Assembly (NCBI RefSeq): GCF_002095395.1
Contig: NZ_MJEI01000097.1
Coordinates: 1-64,000, forward strand
DNA: 64,000 nt
Direction: 5' to 3'
Origin: Williamsia sp. 1135
Lineage (GTDB): Bacteria; Actinomycetota; Actinomycetes; Mycobacteriales; Mycobacteriaceae
A program made the position numbers and the translations under genes. Shown piece by piece: positions 25,294 through 36,513 of the stretch (its first letter is position 1; each line of letters opens with the position of its first letter). A model generated the notes under the pieces. That model was given only the letters and a program-made list of their open reading frames with translations, ran no database searches and was not told the origin of the DNA.

Positions 25294-26002
25294 CGTCGAG
25301 TGACTCTGCGAACGAAGCAATCGACGCGCCGGTGAGTTCCGGCTGAATGAGTGGGAACAGGTGACTGGCGCGAGGTATCACGGTGAGGTTCGCACGCGGT
25401 GACACCGCCGCGAAGCGACGTTCATTCACCCGGAACTGGTCCCAGCCACCGTTGATGAACTCGATCGGCCCCGGATAGCGGGCGAGCTCGCCGAGGGCAT
25501 CGAACCGAGATACCTCGGCAACGACGTCCTTGATCGACGCCAACGCAAGGCCACCGACCTCCATGTCCTCGGACACCTGCCGTCCGACCGCGGCACGGGT
25601 CAGCCACCGGCTCATGGTCGCAGCTTGCTCCGGCAGGTAGGCGGTTGCGGCCCCGAAGGCACGGAACGGGGTGGCGAAGAACCGGCTGGGTTGCGCGGTC
25701 GCGCACATGGCGACCAGGCCTGCGACAAGTTCGGGACGCCTGCCCGCGACTGCCATCGAGACGTAGCCACCCATCGACATGCCTGCCACCACCGCAGGTC
25801 GGCCGAGCACGTCGATCGCATCTGCGACGGCGTCGACGGCGCCGGCAAGGGTGAAAGTCTCATCCCTGCGCTCACCGTGACCAGGCAGATCCGGACACAC
25901 CACGCGTCTACCGGGAATGGCAGCGGCAATCCGGTGCAGCGAGGCACCACTGACGCGCATCCCATGGACCAGGACGACCGGCGTAAGTGCAGACGCAGAC
26001 AC
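25271..26002 (-). CDS. Alpha/beta hydrolase
   Basis: A 243-residue alpha/beta hydrolase with LVHGMRVSG oxyanion loop near 11-19, nucleophile elbow GMSMG with S76, acid D188 (GGWDQF) and H214 (RASHLFP). An esterase, thioesterase or lactonase is likely. The GTG at 26002 begins the conserved first strand; the in-frame extension to 26629 overlaps the divergent amidohydrolase gene and is not coding. Its 3' end overlaps the repaired 3' end of the LLM gene by 23 bases, tail to tail. Confidence 0.87.
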   Translation of the reverse strand: MSASALTPVVLVHGMRVSGASLHRIAAAIPGRRVVCPDLPGHGERRDETFTLAGAVDAVADAIDVLGRPAVVAGMSMGGYVSMAVAGRRPELVAGLVAMCATAQPSRFFATPFRAFGAATAYLPEQAATMSRWLTRAAVGRQVSEDMEVGGLALASIKDVVAEVSRFDALGELARYPGPIEFINGGWDQFRVNERRFAAVSPRANLTVIPRASHLFPLIQPELTGASIASFAESLDVRTSARG

Positions 26003-26077
26003 GACGCCAGTATGCCTACGCTGCCGACCGACAGGCGTCTTCGGCGTGAACACCGTCGGTGGGTAACGTGAAGAACT

Positions 26078-26977
26078 GTGTCTGAACCCGAAGCGCTGTC
26101 CGCCGCCGAGGCCGATGCAGTCCGCGCCGTCTGGCAGCAACTCGGCCTGCCCGGACTGATCGACGTGCACACCCACTTCATGCCGAAGCCGGTCATGGAC
26201 AAGGTCTGGGCGTACTTCGATTCGGTGGGACCCCTGGTCGGCCGGGAGTGGCCGATCACCTACCGCGCCGACGAGGACCGACGGGTAGAGGTCCTGCGCG
26301 AGTTCGGTGTACGCGCGTTCACGTCGATGATCTACCCCCACAAACCGGAGATGGCCGCGTGGCTCAACAGCTGGGCCGCCGACTTCGCCGCACACACGCC
26401 GGACTGTCTCCACACGGCGACGTTCTATCCGGAGATCTCGGCACCCCACTACGTCGACGCCGCCATCGAATCCGGAGCGAAGATCTTCAAGTCGCACATC
26501 CAGGTCGGCAACTACAATCCGACTGATCCGCTGCTCGACGGCGTCTGGGGTGCAATCTCCGACGCGGCCATACCCGTGGTCATCCATTGCGGATCGGGTC
26601 CGGCACCCGGACAGTTCACCGGACCGCAACCGATCACCGAACTCTTACGCAAGTTCCCGAGTCTTCCGCTCGTCATCGCGCACATGGGCATGCCCGAATA
26701 CGATGAGTTCCTGGATCTGGCAACAACATACGACCGGGTTCACCTCGACACCACCATGGCGTTCACCGACTTCGCCGAAGAGATGGCGCCGTTCCCGATC
26801 AGCTCGACCCAGAAGCTACGCGACCTCGGCGATCGCATCCTCTGGGGCAGCGACTTTCCCAACATCCCCTACACCTACACCAGCGCCCTTGACGCCGTGA
26901 CGCGGCTCGGCCTGGGTGACGACTGGGCCCGCGGGGTGCTCTACGACAACGCGGCGCGGCTGTTCCAGATCACCTGA
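26078..26977 (+). CDS. Amidohydrolase 2 family (TIM-barrel metal-dependent hydrolase)
   Basis: A 299-residue amidohydrolase-2/ACMSD-like protein: GLIDVHTHF with metal ligands H31 and H33, central VVIHCGSG, LVIAHMGMPEY, and ILWGSDFPNIPY with the conserved Asp. It would hydrolyse or decarboxylate a cyclic or carboxylic substrate. The start is GTG at 26078; TAACGT 8 bases before it is a plausible -10, giving a leaderless or nearly leaderless mRNA. It is divergent from the alpha/beta hydrolase (75-base gap) and ends in a strong hairpin. Confidence 0.88.
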   Translation: MSEPEALSAAEADAVRAVWQQLGLPGLIDVHTHFMPKPVMDKVWAYFDSVGPLVGREWPITYRADEDRRVEVLREFGVRAFTSMIYPHKPEMAAWLNSWAADFAAHTPDCLHTATFYPEISAPHYVDAAIESGAKIFKSHIQVGNYNPTDPLLDGVWGAISDAAIPVVIHCGSGPAPGQFTGPQPITELLRKFPSLPLVIAHMGMPEYDEFLDLATTYDRVHLDTTMAFTDFAEEMAPFPISSTQKLRDLGDRILWGSDFPNIPYTYTSALDAVTRLGLGDDWARGVLYDNAARLFQIT

Positions 26978-26985
26978 CCCACAGA

Positions 26986-27049
26986 TGCACACGTTCGAGC
27001 CAAATGCACACGTTGCAACGTGTGGTTATGACTCAAACGTGTGCATTTG
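26986..27049. terminator. Nested hairpins between convergent genes
   Basis: TGCACACGTT occurs at 26986 and 27005, and its complement at 27017 and 27036. CACACGTTGCAACGTGTG (27007-27024) is an 18-base perfect palindrome, while CAAATGCACACGTT (27001-27014) pairs perfectly with 27036-27049 to give a longer alternative stem. It lies between the stops of the amidohydrolase and the DUF2277 gene and probably terminates both strands; it has no strong T tract. Confidence 0.65.
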
Positions 27050-27058
27050 CAGGGTGTT

Positions 27059-27340
27059 TCAGGTCTGAGCCGCCGCGCGCGCCGCAATCCGGGCCTGCAC
27101 CTCCGGCCGCCTCAGCGGCGGAACCGTCTTCGGCGGTTGGCGCCGGGCCGGCAGCGCCTGCAGCAGCTCGGTAGTCGCCGCCGTCACCCGCTGTACCGCG
27201 AGTTCGAACGCGTCGACGCTGGCCGCCGACGGCTTCTGCACGCCGCTGACCTTGCGTACGTACTGCCGCGCCGCCGCCTCGATCTCGACGCCGGTCGCGG
27301 GCGGTTCGAGACCGCGCAGTTCAGTTATGTTGCGGCACAT
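27059..27340 (-). CDS. DUF2277 family protein
   Basis: A 93-residue protein starting MCRNITELRGLEPPAT with IEAAARQYVRKVSGVQKPS, the signature of DUF2277. The function of the family is unknown; it is small, soluble and helical with an Arg/Ala-rich tail. It lies 15 bases downstream of the quinone oxidoreductase and is probably cotranscribed with it. Confidence 0.88.
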   Translation of the reverse strand: MCRNITELRGLEPPATGVEIEAAARQYVRKVSGVQKPSAASVDAFELAVQRVTAATTELLQALPARRQPPKTVPPLRRPEVQARIAARAAAQT

Positions 27341-27355
27341 GGGCCCTCCCTGTTG

Positions 27356-29054
<1,699 letters not shown>

Positions 29055-29080
29055 AAGGCCCCACCGTTCTGAACCGGGCT

Positions 29081-29587
29081 CTACGTACGTGCCGGGAGCC
29101 GATGTACCCGGACCTCGAGCCCTGAATCGTCGCCGATGGTCGCCGTCATGTAGGTGCACTGCGGCTGTCGGCGACGATCGGTCGGCGATCCCGGATTGAG
29201 CAGACGCAGCCCTGTGTCAGTGGTGGTGTCCCAGGGAATGTGGCTGTGCCCGAAGACGAGGACGTCGGTGTCGGGATACGCGAGGGACATGCGCTTCTCG
29301 CGTCCCGCCGACGCTCCGGTCTCGTGGGTGACGGTGAAACGCAGCCCACCCAGTTCGACGTCGGCACGTTCGGGCATACGCGCCCGAAGGTCCTCACCGT
29401 CGTTGTTGCCCCAGCACGCGATCAGCCGTTTCGACCGCGACTCGAGCGCCTGGAACAACGCCAGATCAATCCAGTCGCCCGCGTGGATGACCACATCGGC
29501 GCGGTCGACCGCATCCCAGACCTGCTCCGGCAGGTCTTGGGCACGCTTCGGTATGTGTGTGTCGGAGATCAGCAGCAGATCCACCAC
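29081..29587 (-). CDS. YfcE-type metallophosphoesterase
   Basis: A 168-residue calcineurin-like phosphoesterase with all metal motifs: SDTH near 8-11, HAGDW near 35-39, GNND near 60-63, TVTHE and FGHSH. Length and order match small YfcE/MJ0936-type phosphodiesterases. The start is GTG at 29587. It follows the ABC importer genes on the same strand with a 39-base gap and may be cotranscribed, but a functional link is not evident. Confidence 0.9.
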   Translation of the reverse strand: MVDLLLISDTHIPKRAQDLPEQVWDAVDRADVVIHAGDWIDLALFQALESRSKRLIACWGNNDGEDLRARMPERADVELGGLRFTVTHETGASAGREKRMSLAYPDTDVLVFGHSHIPWDTTTDTGLRLLNPGSPTDRRRQPQCTYMTATIGDDSGLEVRVHRLPART

Positions 29588-29626
29588 ACGACCGTAGCGC
29601 GTGCGTGCATGGACGCGGCCCGGCGA

Positions 29627-30385
29627 TCAGGTCGCCGGGTCGGTCGCGACGACCACGCTCTCGGAGTCGTCCTTACGGGCGCCCAGGTAGGCGCGTTCGA
29701 CCAGAGAGGGATCGTGGCGGAGGGCGTCCGCGGCCTCGGTGAGGACGATCTCGCCGTGCACCAGGATTGCTGCTCGGTCGGCGACTTCGAGTGCCAGGTG
29801 CACGTGCTGTTCGACCAGGATCACCGCCGTTCCACGCTGCTCTGCGACAGTCCGCAGGATCGGCAGGATCGATTCGACGACGACCGGGGCCAGTCCCATG
29901 CTCAGTTCGTCGATCAGCAGCACCTTGGGTTGCTGGATCAGCGCGCGTCCGATGGCGAGCATCTGTTGCTCGCCGCCGGAGAGTTGTCCGGCGTCCACTT
30001 TCAGACGCGCACCGAGCGCGGGAAAGTAGTCGAGAACCTCACCGAGCGCCTGTTTGCCGCGATCGCGGCCCCGAGTGGCCAACTGCAGGTTCTTGCGCAC
30101 GCTCAGGCCGCGGAACAGGGCGCGGTCGTCGGGGACGAGGACCAGACCTGAACTCACTGCCGCACGAGGACTTCCGCTCTTGACTGCGGCGTCGCCGACG
30201 CTGACGTGACCGGAGAAACGCGGCAGCAACCCGGCCAGCGTCATCAGCAAGGTCGTCTTCCCGGCACCGTTGGGCCCGAGCAGGCACAGCACCTGTCCGG
30301 CCTCGAGGGTGAGATCGACGTTGCGCACGCACGGACTTCGCTTGAAGTATCCGGCTTCGAGTCCGGTGCAGACCAGCGCACTCAT
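29627..30385 (-). CDS. Liv-type ABC transporter ATP-binding protein (LivF-like)
   Basis: A 252-residue ATPase: Walker A GPNGAGKT at 37-44, signature LSGGEQQ, Walker B LLIDEL, and the ML(A/L)IGRALIQQPK region typical of LivF. It powers uptake with the second ATPase domain fused to the permeases upstream. The ATG at 30385 overlaps the permease-ATPase stop (ATGA). The neighbouring substrate-binding protein and ligase genes suggest uptake of a hydrophobic acid or amide rather than leucine. Confidence 0.92.
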   Translation of the reverse strand: MSALVCTGLEAGYFKRSPCVRNVDLTLEAGQVLCLLGPNGAGKTTLLMTLAGLLPRFSGHVSVGDAAVKSGSPRAAVSSGLVLVPDDRALFRGLSVRKNLQLATRGRDRGKQALGEVLDYFPALGARLKVDAGQLSGGEQQMLAIGRALIQQPKVLLIDELSMGLAPVVVESILPILRTVAEQRGTAVILVEQHVHLALEVADRAAILVHGEIVLTEAADALRHDPSLVERAYLGARKDDSESVVVATDPAT

Positions 30386-33147
30386 GACGTCACTCCTGGC
30401 TTGGTGAGTTCGGTGGGTGGAGACGACTCGCCCGCGGCTTTCGGCACACCGAGGTAGGCGCGGATGACCTCCTCGTCAGCCCGGATGACCTCGGGGGTTC
30501 CTGTTGCGATGACCTTGCCCAGATCCAGCACGATGATCCGGTCGCACACCGACAGGACCAGTTCCATGTCATGGTCGACCAGCAGCATGGTCACGCCGGT
30601 GTCGCGGACGGCACGCAGACGTGCACCCAGCCAACGGCTTTCGGTGCTGTCGAGGCCGGCGGCGGGTTCATCGAGCAACGCCAGCGAGGGATTGCCTGCG
30701 AGCACCCGCGCCACCGACACCAGTTGGCGTTGCCCCTGCGACAGGGATGCGACCGTGACGTCTGCGACACCACCGAGTCCCAGTCGTTCCAGAACCGCGT
30801 CGACACCGGCGGATCCGCTTGCGCCCCCACGTGCACCGACGGTGACGTTCTCGTGCACCGACAGGTCGTCGTACAGTTCCACGTCCTGGAAGGTGCGGCC
30901 CAGCCCGCGGCGACTGCGCTGGTGCGGCGAGACGCCATCGAGGCTCTGCCCGCCCAGGGTCACGGTGCCGTCGGCGTCGGCGAATCCGCTGATGGCGTCG
31001 ATGAGGGTGGTCTTGCCTGCACCGTTGGGACCGATGAGGCCGACGATCTCACCCTCGAACACCTCGAAGGAGACATCGCTGACCGCTGCCACAGTCCCGT
31101 ACCGAACGCCCACCCCGGAGATCGCCAGCAGCGGCACATCAGATGTCGACACGCGCGCGACGCCATCGGCCTCGTCGGCCGATCGGGCAACCTCTGAGCC
31201 CGTCGGTGCGGTGCCGGCAGGCTGTCGGCGCGAGGCGATCGCATGCTGCACTCGCCCGGCGATGCCGTCAGGGTTGACCATCACGGTGACGATCAACAGC
31301 ACGCCGCTGACCAACGCGTAGTAGTCACCGAAATCGAAGGCGCGGTCGAGGAAGACGAACAACAGTGCGCCGGGTGCCAGCACCCCGGCGAGCAGACCAC
31401 CGGACACCGAGGTGATCCCGGCGGTGTAGATGACGGCGAAGATCGCGATACCCGCGAAGACGCTGTAGGACCCGGCGGTCGCGAGCGTCTGTTGGTAGGC
31501 CAGCAGGGTGCCGCTGATTCCCGCCAGGAATGAGCCGATCGCGAAGGCGGCCAACTTGGTTCGCGACACGTTGATCCCTGCCGCGGCGGCGGCCCGCTCG
31601 TTCGCCCGCACCGCGAGCATCGCCGAACCCAGCCGGCTACGACGCAACAGGGCAACGCCGACCGCCGCGGCAACGACGATGATCAGGCACATCAGACCGA
31701 ATGAGATCCTCGGATAGTTCTCCCCCGCGCCGATTCCCAGATCGGCACCGAAGATCTCGGGCGCGTCGAAGTTCGCGCCCTCGATCCCACCGTTGAACGA
31801 GGGATTGCGGAACCAGAAGGCCTCCAGGAACACCGCGAGCGCCAAGGTCACGACCATGAACGGCAAACCCCTGATCCGCAGCGCCGGCAGACCGACCACC
31901 ACGCCGATCACCGTGGCCATGAGGGCGGCCAGGATCGGCGCGAACGGAAACGGGATACCGAGCTCGGTGTTGACCACACTGAGTCCGAACGCACCCGCCC
32001 CCGCCAGGGTCAGCTGGGCCAGTGAGACCTGCCCGGCGAACCCGGTGACCACCACCTGCGAGAGCCCGAGGATCGCGAAGATGAACGTCGCGATGATCGC
32101 CCCTCGGTAGCTGCCGGAGGTCAGACACACCGCCGCGACCGCGACGCCCGTACCCACGATGGCCGGAAGCAGGACCCGTCTCGGGCGAGGCGCGCGACCC
32201 AGATTCTGATGCACGATCGCACCGCGACTGGGCAGCGGACGACCCTTCACCACGAGGAAGACCAAGATCAAGATCAACGGAATCGCCTCGGACACACCTG
32301 AATCAGGCACCCAGTCGTAGAGACTCTGAAAGTGGGTCCCCTCTGACTGCAGGACACCGATACCCAGCCCTGCCGCCACCGCGAGCGCCATCGACGAGAA
32401 GTTGCCGACCAGGGCCGCGGCCAGCGCCGGCACGATGAACATCGTGTAGGCGATCGGACTGAGCGGGACGATCGGCGCGATCAGGATGCCGCCGAGCCCG
32501 GCGATCACCGAGGACAGAGCCCAGTTGCTGATCGCGATGCGGTCGGGCGAGAGCCCGGTGACGAAGGCGCCCTTCTCCGATTCTGCCGCGGCCTCCGTTG
32601 CGACACCGAACCGGGAGAAGTGATACGCCAGCGCGACCACGGTCGCCAACGCGACGATCACGACCGCAAGCCAGATCCGGTCCGTGGGCACCTGGCTCTC
32701 GCCGATCGAGATGGTCCCCGGCTCGAAGATCGGCGCCACCGGAACCGACGACGTTCCCAGCCGCAACGCGAGCAGCGCCTGAATCGTCAGCATCAGGCCG
32801 ATCGAGGCCACTGCCTTGGCGACCACCGGCGCCGACCGCATCGGGCGAAAGATCGCCAGATACAGCACGGCCCCGAGGATCGCCGCGATCACCAGCGAAA
32901 TTGCCACAGCCGGAACAAGTCCGAGATCACCGCCGAGATCGATCGACGAAGGGAAGCCGGGAATCGGGTTCAGTAGCTCACCCTGGCGCAGCATGCCGTA
33001 GGTGTACGTGGTGTACAGCGCCACAGCGCCCGTGGCGAAGTTCACCACCCCCGAACTCTTGAAGGTCATCACCAACGCGAGTCCGAGGGCGGCGTACACC
33101 GCACCATTGCCCAGACCTAGGAACAGATAGGCAAAGTGTTCGGTCAT
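30382..33147 (-). CDS. Fused Liv-type ABC permease-permease-ATPase (LivH-LivM-LivG)
   Basis: A 921-residue triple fusion. Residues ~1-300 are a LivH-type permease (GNGAVYAALGLALVMTFKSSG), ~320-640 a LivM-type permease (GFAGQVSLAQLTLAGAGAF), and ~665-921 a LivG-type ATPase with Walker A GPNGAGKT, signature LSQGQRQ and Walker B LALLDEP. Normally three genes encode these parts; LivM-LivG fusions are common in actinobacteria, all three together less so. Many membrane helices are visible in the first two thirds. It works with the lipoprotein at 33203 and LivF at 29627. Confidence 0.93.
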   Translation of the reverse strand: MTEHFAYLFLGLGNGAVYAALGLALVMTFKSSGVVNFATGAVALYTTYTYGMLRQGELLNPIPGFPSSIDLGGDLGLVPAVAISLVIAAILGAVLYLAIFRPMRSAPVVAKAVASIGLMLTIQALLALRLGTSSVPVAPIFEPGTISIGESQVPTDRIWLAVVIVALATVVALAYHFSRFGVATEAAAESEKGAFVTGLSPDRIAISNWALSSVIAGLGGILIAPIVPLSPIAYTMFIVPALAAALVGNFSSMALAVAAGLGIGVLQSEGTHFQSLYDWVPDSGVSEAIPLILILVFLVVKGRPLPSRGAIVHQNLGRAPRPRRVLLPAIVGTGVAVAAVCLTSGSYRGAIIATFIFAILGLSQVVVTGFAGQVSLAQLTLAGAGAFGLSVVNTELGIPFPFAPILAALMATVIGVVVGLPALRIRGLPFMVVTLALAVFLEAFWFRNPSFNGGIEGANFDAPEIFGADLGIGAGENYPRISFGLMCLIIVVAAAVGVALLRRSRLGSAMLAVRANERAAAAAGINVSRTKLAAFAIGSFLAGISGTLLAYQQTLATAGSYSVFAGIAIFAVIYTAGITSVSGGLLAGVLAPGALLFVFLDRAFDFGDYYALVSGVLLIVTVMVNPDGIAGRVQHAIASRRQPAGTAPTGSEVARSADEADGVARVSTSDVPLLAISGVGVRYGTVAAVSDVSFEVFEGEIVGLIGPNGAGKTTLIDAISGFADADGTVTLGGQSLDGVSPHQRSRRGLGRTFQDVELYDDLSVHENVTVGARGGASGSAGVDAVLERLGLGGVADVTVASLSQGQRQLVSVARVLAGNPSLALLDEPAAGLDSTESRWLGARLRAVRDTGVTMLLVDHDMELVLSVCDRIIVLDLGKVIATGTPEVIRADEEVIRAYLGVPKAAGESSPPTELTKPGVTS

Positions 33148-33202
33148 CTACTTCATTCCCAACTTCTCATTCGACACAGACGAGCCGGCAGGTCGAACGG
33201 AT

Positions 33203-34453
33203 CTAACCGACAGGGGTGAGATTCTGCGGACGGCCCTGGCTGTCCACCTCACCGATCAACAGGGACTTGCTGCAGATCGACTTCAGTTGCGGGATCGCGG
33301 TTCCGTCGCAGGTGAACGTCAGTCCGGTGCCGAGTGGCAACGGGGTGTTCTTCGCAGTCCGCAATGCTTCTGTCACCGCGGCCGGAGTCACGTCACCGGT
33401 CAGATTCTGGATGACGCGGTACAGGCCCATGACTCCCTGGTAACCGGTGTATCCGTAGCCGCGGATATCGGTCTCCGGCGCATACTGTTCCATCACCGAG
33501 CGGTACTCCACCGAATCAGGCTCATCCGAATACAGGTCGACGGTGGTGAAGTCCATGATGCCTTCGATGACCGAACCGCCGACAGCTTCGACGACTTCCG
33601 GTGCTACACAGGTCGGGACGACGAATCGTTCTTTTCCGGGAGCCACGGTCTGGATGGTCTTGAGCACCGTGATGCACATGTTCGCGTCACCGACGATGGC
33701 CACCGCATCCGGGTTGTCAGACAGACCTGCGGTCACCTGCGGTGTCGGATCCGGTACCCCCGAAGGGATCGGGACGACCTTCAACTCCAGGCCTGCCGCG
33801 GAGAAGATCGGGGTGCCGATCGCCGAGATCGCGGCAGGGGTTCCACCACCGTCACCGGACAAGAGTGCAATCTTCTTGATGCCGTTCTTCGCCGAATACT
33901 CTGCCATTCCGGACAACACGCCCGGCAGGCCCGCCGTGTACATGAACGAGTCCGGCGAGGTCAGCTCGATCGGGGTGACGCCGACAGGGCCGGTGTACGG
34001 GATCCCCGCGCCCGAGAGGATCGGCAGCATCGCCGCGCCCTGCGCTCCGCCGGGAACGACGACGGCGGACACCTTCTCCTCGACCATCTGGTTGGCACAA
34101 CTCGTCGCGGACGACGGCTCTTCCTGTTGCTTGCACACGACGAGATCGATGGGCCGCCCGCCGATTCCGCCCAGGTTCGCGTTGATGTATTCGGTGGCGG
34201 CCTCGGCGTTCTCACGATTGGCCGGGAAGGATGCGAAGGAGCCACCCTCGCTGTTGATGAACCCGATCTTGATCGGGGCCCCGGTCGCCTCGTTCGCCGG
34301 CAACGCAGTCGTTGCCAACGAGGACTCCGAACTGTCGCTGCTGCTGTCCGAGCCGTCACTGCACGCAGTGACTCCCAGCGACGCGACCAGCAGCGAGATG
34401 CCGACTCCGACGATTGCCCGATGCCTTCGACAACTCACGTTGCGTGCCTTCAT
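33203..34453 (-). CDS. Periplasmic-type substrate-binding lipoprotein (LivJ/K-like)
   Basis: A 416-residue binding protein with a basic N-terminus, hydrophobic segment and lipobox GVTAC (lipidated C31), then a Ser-rich linker and the type I periplasmic-binding fold (IKIGFINSEGGSFASFPANREN; VSAVVVPGGAQGAAMLPILS). It captures substrate outside the membrane for the fused permease. The ATG at 34453 gives a proper signal peptide; the in-frame extension upstream has none. The gap of 55 bases before the permease gene contains no terminator. Confidence 0.92.
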   Translation of the reverse strand: MKARNVSCRRHRAIVGVGISLLVASLGVTACSDGSDSSSDSSESSLATTALPANEATGAPIKIGFINSEGGSFASFPANRENAEAATEYINANLGGIGGRPIDLVVCKQQEEPSSATSCANQMVEEKVSAVVVPGGAQGAAMLPILSGAGIPYTGPVGVTPIELTSPDSFMYTAGLPGVLSGMAEYSAKNGIKKIALLSGDGGGTPAAISAIGTPIFSAAGLELKVVPIPSGVPDPTPQVTAGLSDNPDAVAIVGDANMCITVLKTIQTVAPGKERFVVPTCVAPEVVEAVGGSVIEGIMDFTTVDLYSDEPDSVEYRSVMEQYAPETDIRGYGYTGYQGVMGLYRVIQNLTGDVTPAAVTEALRTAKNTPLPLGTGLTFTCDGTAIPQLKSICSKSLLIGEVDSQGRPQNLTPVG

Positions 34454-34682
34454 ATGTGGTGTCCTTTTCAGTCCGTGGTGAGGCGAACGAGATGTGCGAC
34501 GCCGATACACCTTCGCGGAGGGACTGTTCGGCCGGCGAATCCGGCAGGCGAGGGTGAAGGACGACGCGATGGTGATGCAGGTCACTTCTGTTGTGGAACG
34601 TAAGGGACATTACGCATGGACGTCCGTGTCGTCAACCGGATCGACGAGTGTCCATTTTATGAAATCGTTTCTCGCACAGCAC

Positions 34683-34719
34683 AAAAAGATCACGTTCGCC
34701 GCTTGCTCGAAACGTGACC
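34683..34719 (-). terminator. Intrinsic terminator after acyl-CoA ligase gene
   Basis: On the minus strand GGTCACGTT pairs with AACGTGATC (9 pairs, one G-U) around a 14-base loop and is followed by TTTTTGTG. It lies 15 bases past the ligase stop and separates that gene from the Liv importer operon. The remaining bases 34454-34682 hold the importer's promoter region, in which I see no clear motif. Confidence 0.75.
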
Positions 34720-34733
34720 GCCCGGGTCAGAAC

Positions 34734-36434
34734 TCAGGCCGAATAGGCTTCGCGCACCTTCCGCTTGAGGATCTTTCCGGTGGCGTTCCGGGGCAGCGGC
34801 CCGCGGCCGAAGACCACGTCGGTGGGTATCTTGTACTCTGCCAGCGTCTCCCGAACAATGTCCTGGACATCGGCAGTCGTCATCTCGCGGCCGTCGTGAG
34901 TGTTCACGACGGCGACCACCGTCTCACCGAGACGCTCGTGAGGGACCCCGAACACCGCAACCTCAGCGAAGAGACCCGAGGCCATGAGCGCATATTCGAC
35001 CTCGGCGCAGTAGATGTTCTCGCCCGCCGAGATGACGATGTCCTTCTTGCGGTCGACCACGAAGACGAGTCCGTTGTCGTCGAGATAGCCGAGATCACCG
35101 GTGCGGTACCAGGTCCCGTCGAAGACCGCGGTCGTCTCTTCCGGACGATCGAGGTATCCGGCCATGATCAGAGGTCCGCGGGCCTGGAGTTCACCGATCG
35201 CACCCGGTGGCGCGATGGAACCCGCCGGGTCGACGACCCGAACATCCATCACCGGACTCACCGGTCCGGACGAATCCGGGTGTGCCGCCAGCAGATCCCC
35301 GCCCGCCGTGCAGATGCTGCCGGTCGCCTCGGTCATCCCCCATCCGACGCTACGGCCGGCAGACGGTAGCACCGCACCGATTCTCGCCACCAGATCCGGT
35401 GGGGTCGCCTGACCCGCCGGTGAGATGTTCACCAGACTGGCCACCGCCTCGGGCGGAGGGTTCACCGACAACAGGTCTGTGATGACCATCGGCGGGCCGG
35501 CGAGCATCGCCAGTTTGTGCCGGGAAATCATCTCGATCGCCGCCGCAGGATTCCACCTCCGCAGGATCACCACGAAACCACCCGACGTCATCGTCGTGAG
35601 CAACGAGACGAGCCCCGAGGTGTGGAAAAGCGGAAAGATCAGCAGCGCTGACAGTTTCGGCATCAAGTCGCGCAGGGCGTCGGCTTCCATGCCGTACTTA
35701 CGGGCATTCACCGCGATGTTCATCTCTTTGATCAGTCGCAGATTCATGATCATCGTGCAAACGTTGCGCTGCGTGAGGACCACACCCTTGCTCCGCCCCG
35801 ACGTACCTGAGGTGAACAGGATCAGGCATGGGGAGTCAGCGGTCACGGCCGCCGGTTCCGGGCTCACCGATCCGCTCGCGACGAGGCCGGCATAGTCCCG
35901 CGCCGGGCCGGTGGGCAGTTCACCGTCGACCACGATCAGCTCGGCGAGTACGTCGCTCTCTCGGACGAGAGCGGCACGTGCGCCGTCTGCGATCACCACG
36001 ACGCAGGACGCGTCGGACACTGCTGCACCGATCTGACCGGGCGTCTCACGACTGTTGAACAGCACCGCCACTGCGCCACGTCGCGCGATCGCCATCAGTG
36101 AGACCACAAACGCCAGTTGATTTCTCATGATCACACCGACCCGTTGCCCGGCCTCGACCCGATATTCCGCACCCAGTGCCCCGGCCAACCGCTCCGCCAG
36201 CTCCGCGACGTCGCGATAGGTGTATTCGACCCCCTCTTCGATGAGGAGGGTGCTGTCGGCGTAGGCGTCGGTCAGGCCACGCAAGACGTCATCGAGACTG
36301 CCCGGGGTGTCGCGGTAGACCCTCATGGACTCTCCGGCAACGTCGAGCGTCGTCAGCGCGAACGGACCCTGCGGACCGGTCAGGTCGGACTCGAGCTCGC
36401 GATACACGGACACCGATTCGAGAGCTGCGGTCAT
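34734..36434 (-). CDS. Acyl-CoA synthetase (AMP-forming), paralogue 1
   Basis: A 566-residue FadD-type ligase: P-loop LFTSGTSGRSKG at 206-217, GWGMTEATGS, YRTGDLGYLDD, and A10 PRNATGK with catalytic K554. It activates a carboxylic acid to acyl-AMP and then acyl-CoA. It is strikingly similar to the ligase at 37370 in the N-terminus (YRELESDLTGPQGPF against YREIERSLTSPGAPF) and in GLPxxxxLLIFPLFH-type segments, so the two arose by duplication. A KstR-like box lies 80 bases upstream of its start and a terminator follows it. Confidence 0.92.
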   Translation of the reverse strand: MTAALESVSVYRELESDLTGPQGPFALTTLDVAGESMRVYRDTPGSLDDVLRGLTDAYADSTLLIEEGVEYTYRDVAELAERLAGALGAEYRVEAGQRVGVIMRNQLAFVVSLMAIARRGAVAVLFNSRETPGQIGAAVSDASCVVVIADGARAALVRESDVLAELIVVDGELPTGPARDYAGLVASGSVSPEPAAVTADSPCLILFTSGTSGRSKGVVLTQRNVCTMIMNLRLIKEMNIAVNARKYGMEADALRDLMPKLSALLIFPLFHTSGLVSLLTTMTSGGFVVILRRWNPAAAIEMISRHKLAMLAGPPMVITDLLSVNPPPEAVASLVNISPAGQATPPDLVARIGAVLPSAGRSVGWGMTEATGSICTAGGDLLAAHPDSSGPVSPVMDVRVVDPAGSIAPPGAIGELQARGPLIMAGYLDRPEETTAVFDGTWYRTGDLGYLDDNGLVFVVDRKKDIVISAGENIYCAEVEYALMASGLFAEVAVFGVPHERLGETVVAVVNTHDGREMTTADVQDIVRETLAEYKIPTDVVFGRGPLPRNATGKILKRKVREAYSA

Positions 36435-36513
36435 GTGGGGTCTCCTCTATGACTTCTCCGCTGTGACAACTCCGCAGGAGGCAGGCCCCTGGGACGAACA
36501 CGCGACCTCCAAC

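Noticed and set aside
26003-26629. N-terminal extension of the alpha/beta hydrolase
   Set aside because: It runs antisense through the amidohydrolase gene; the hydrolase fold begins at the GTG at 26002.
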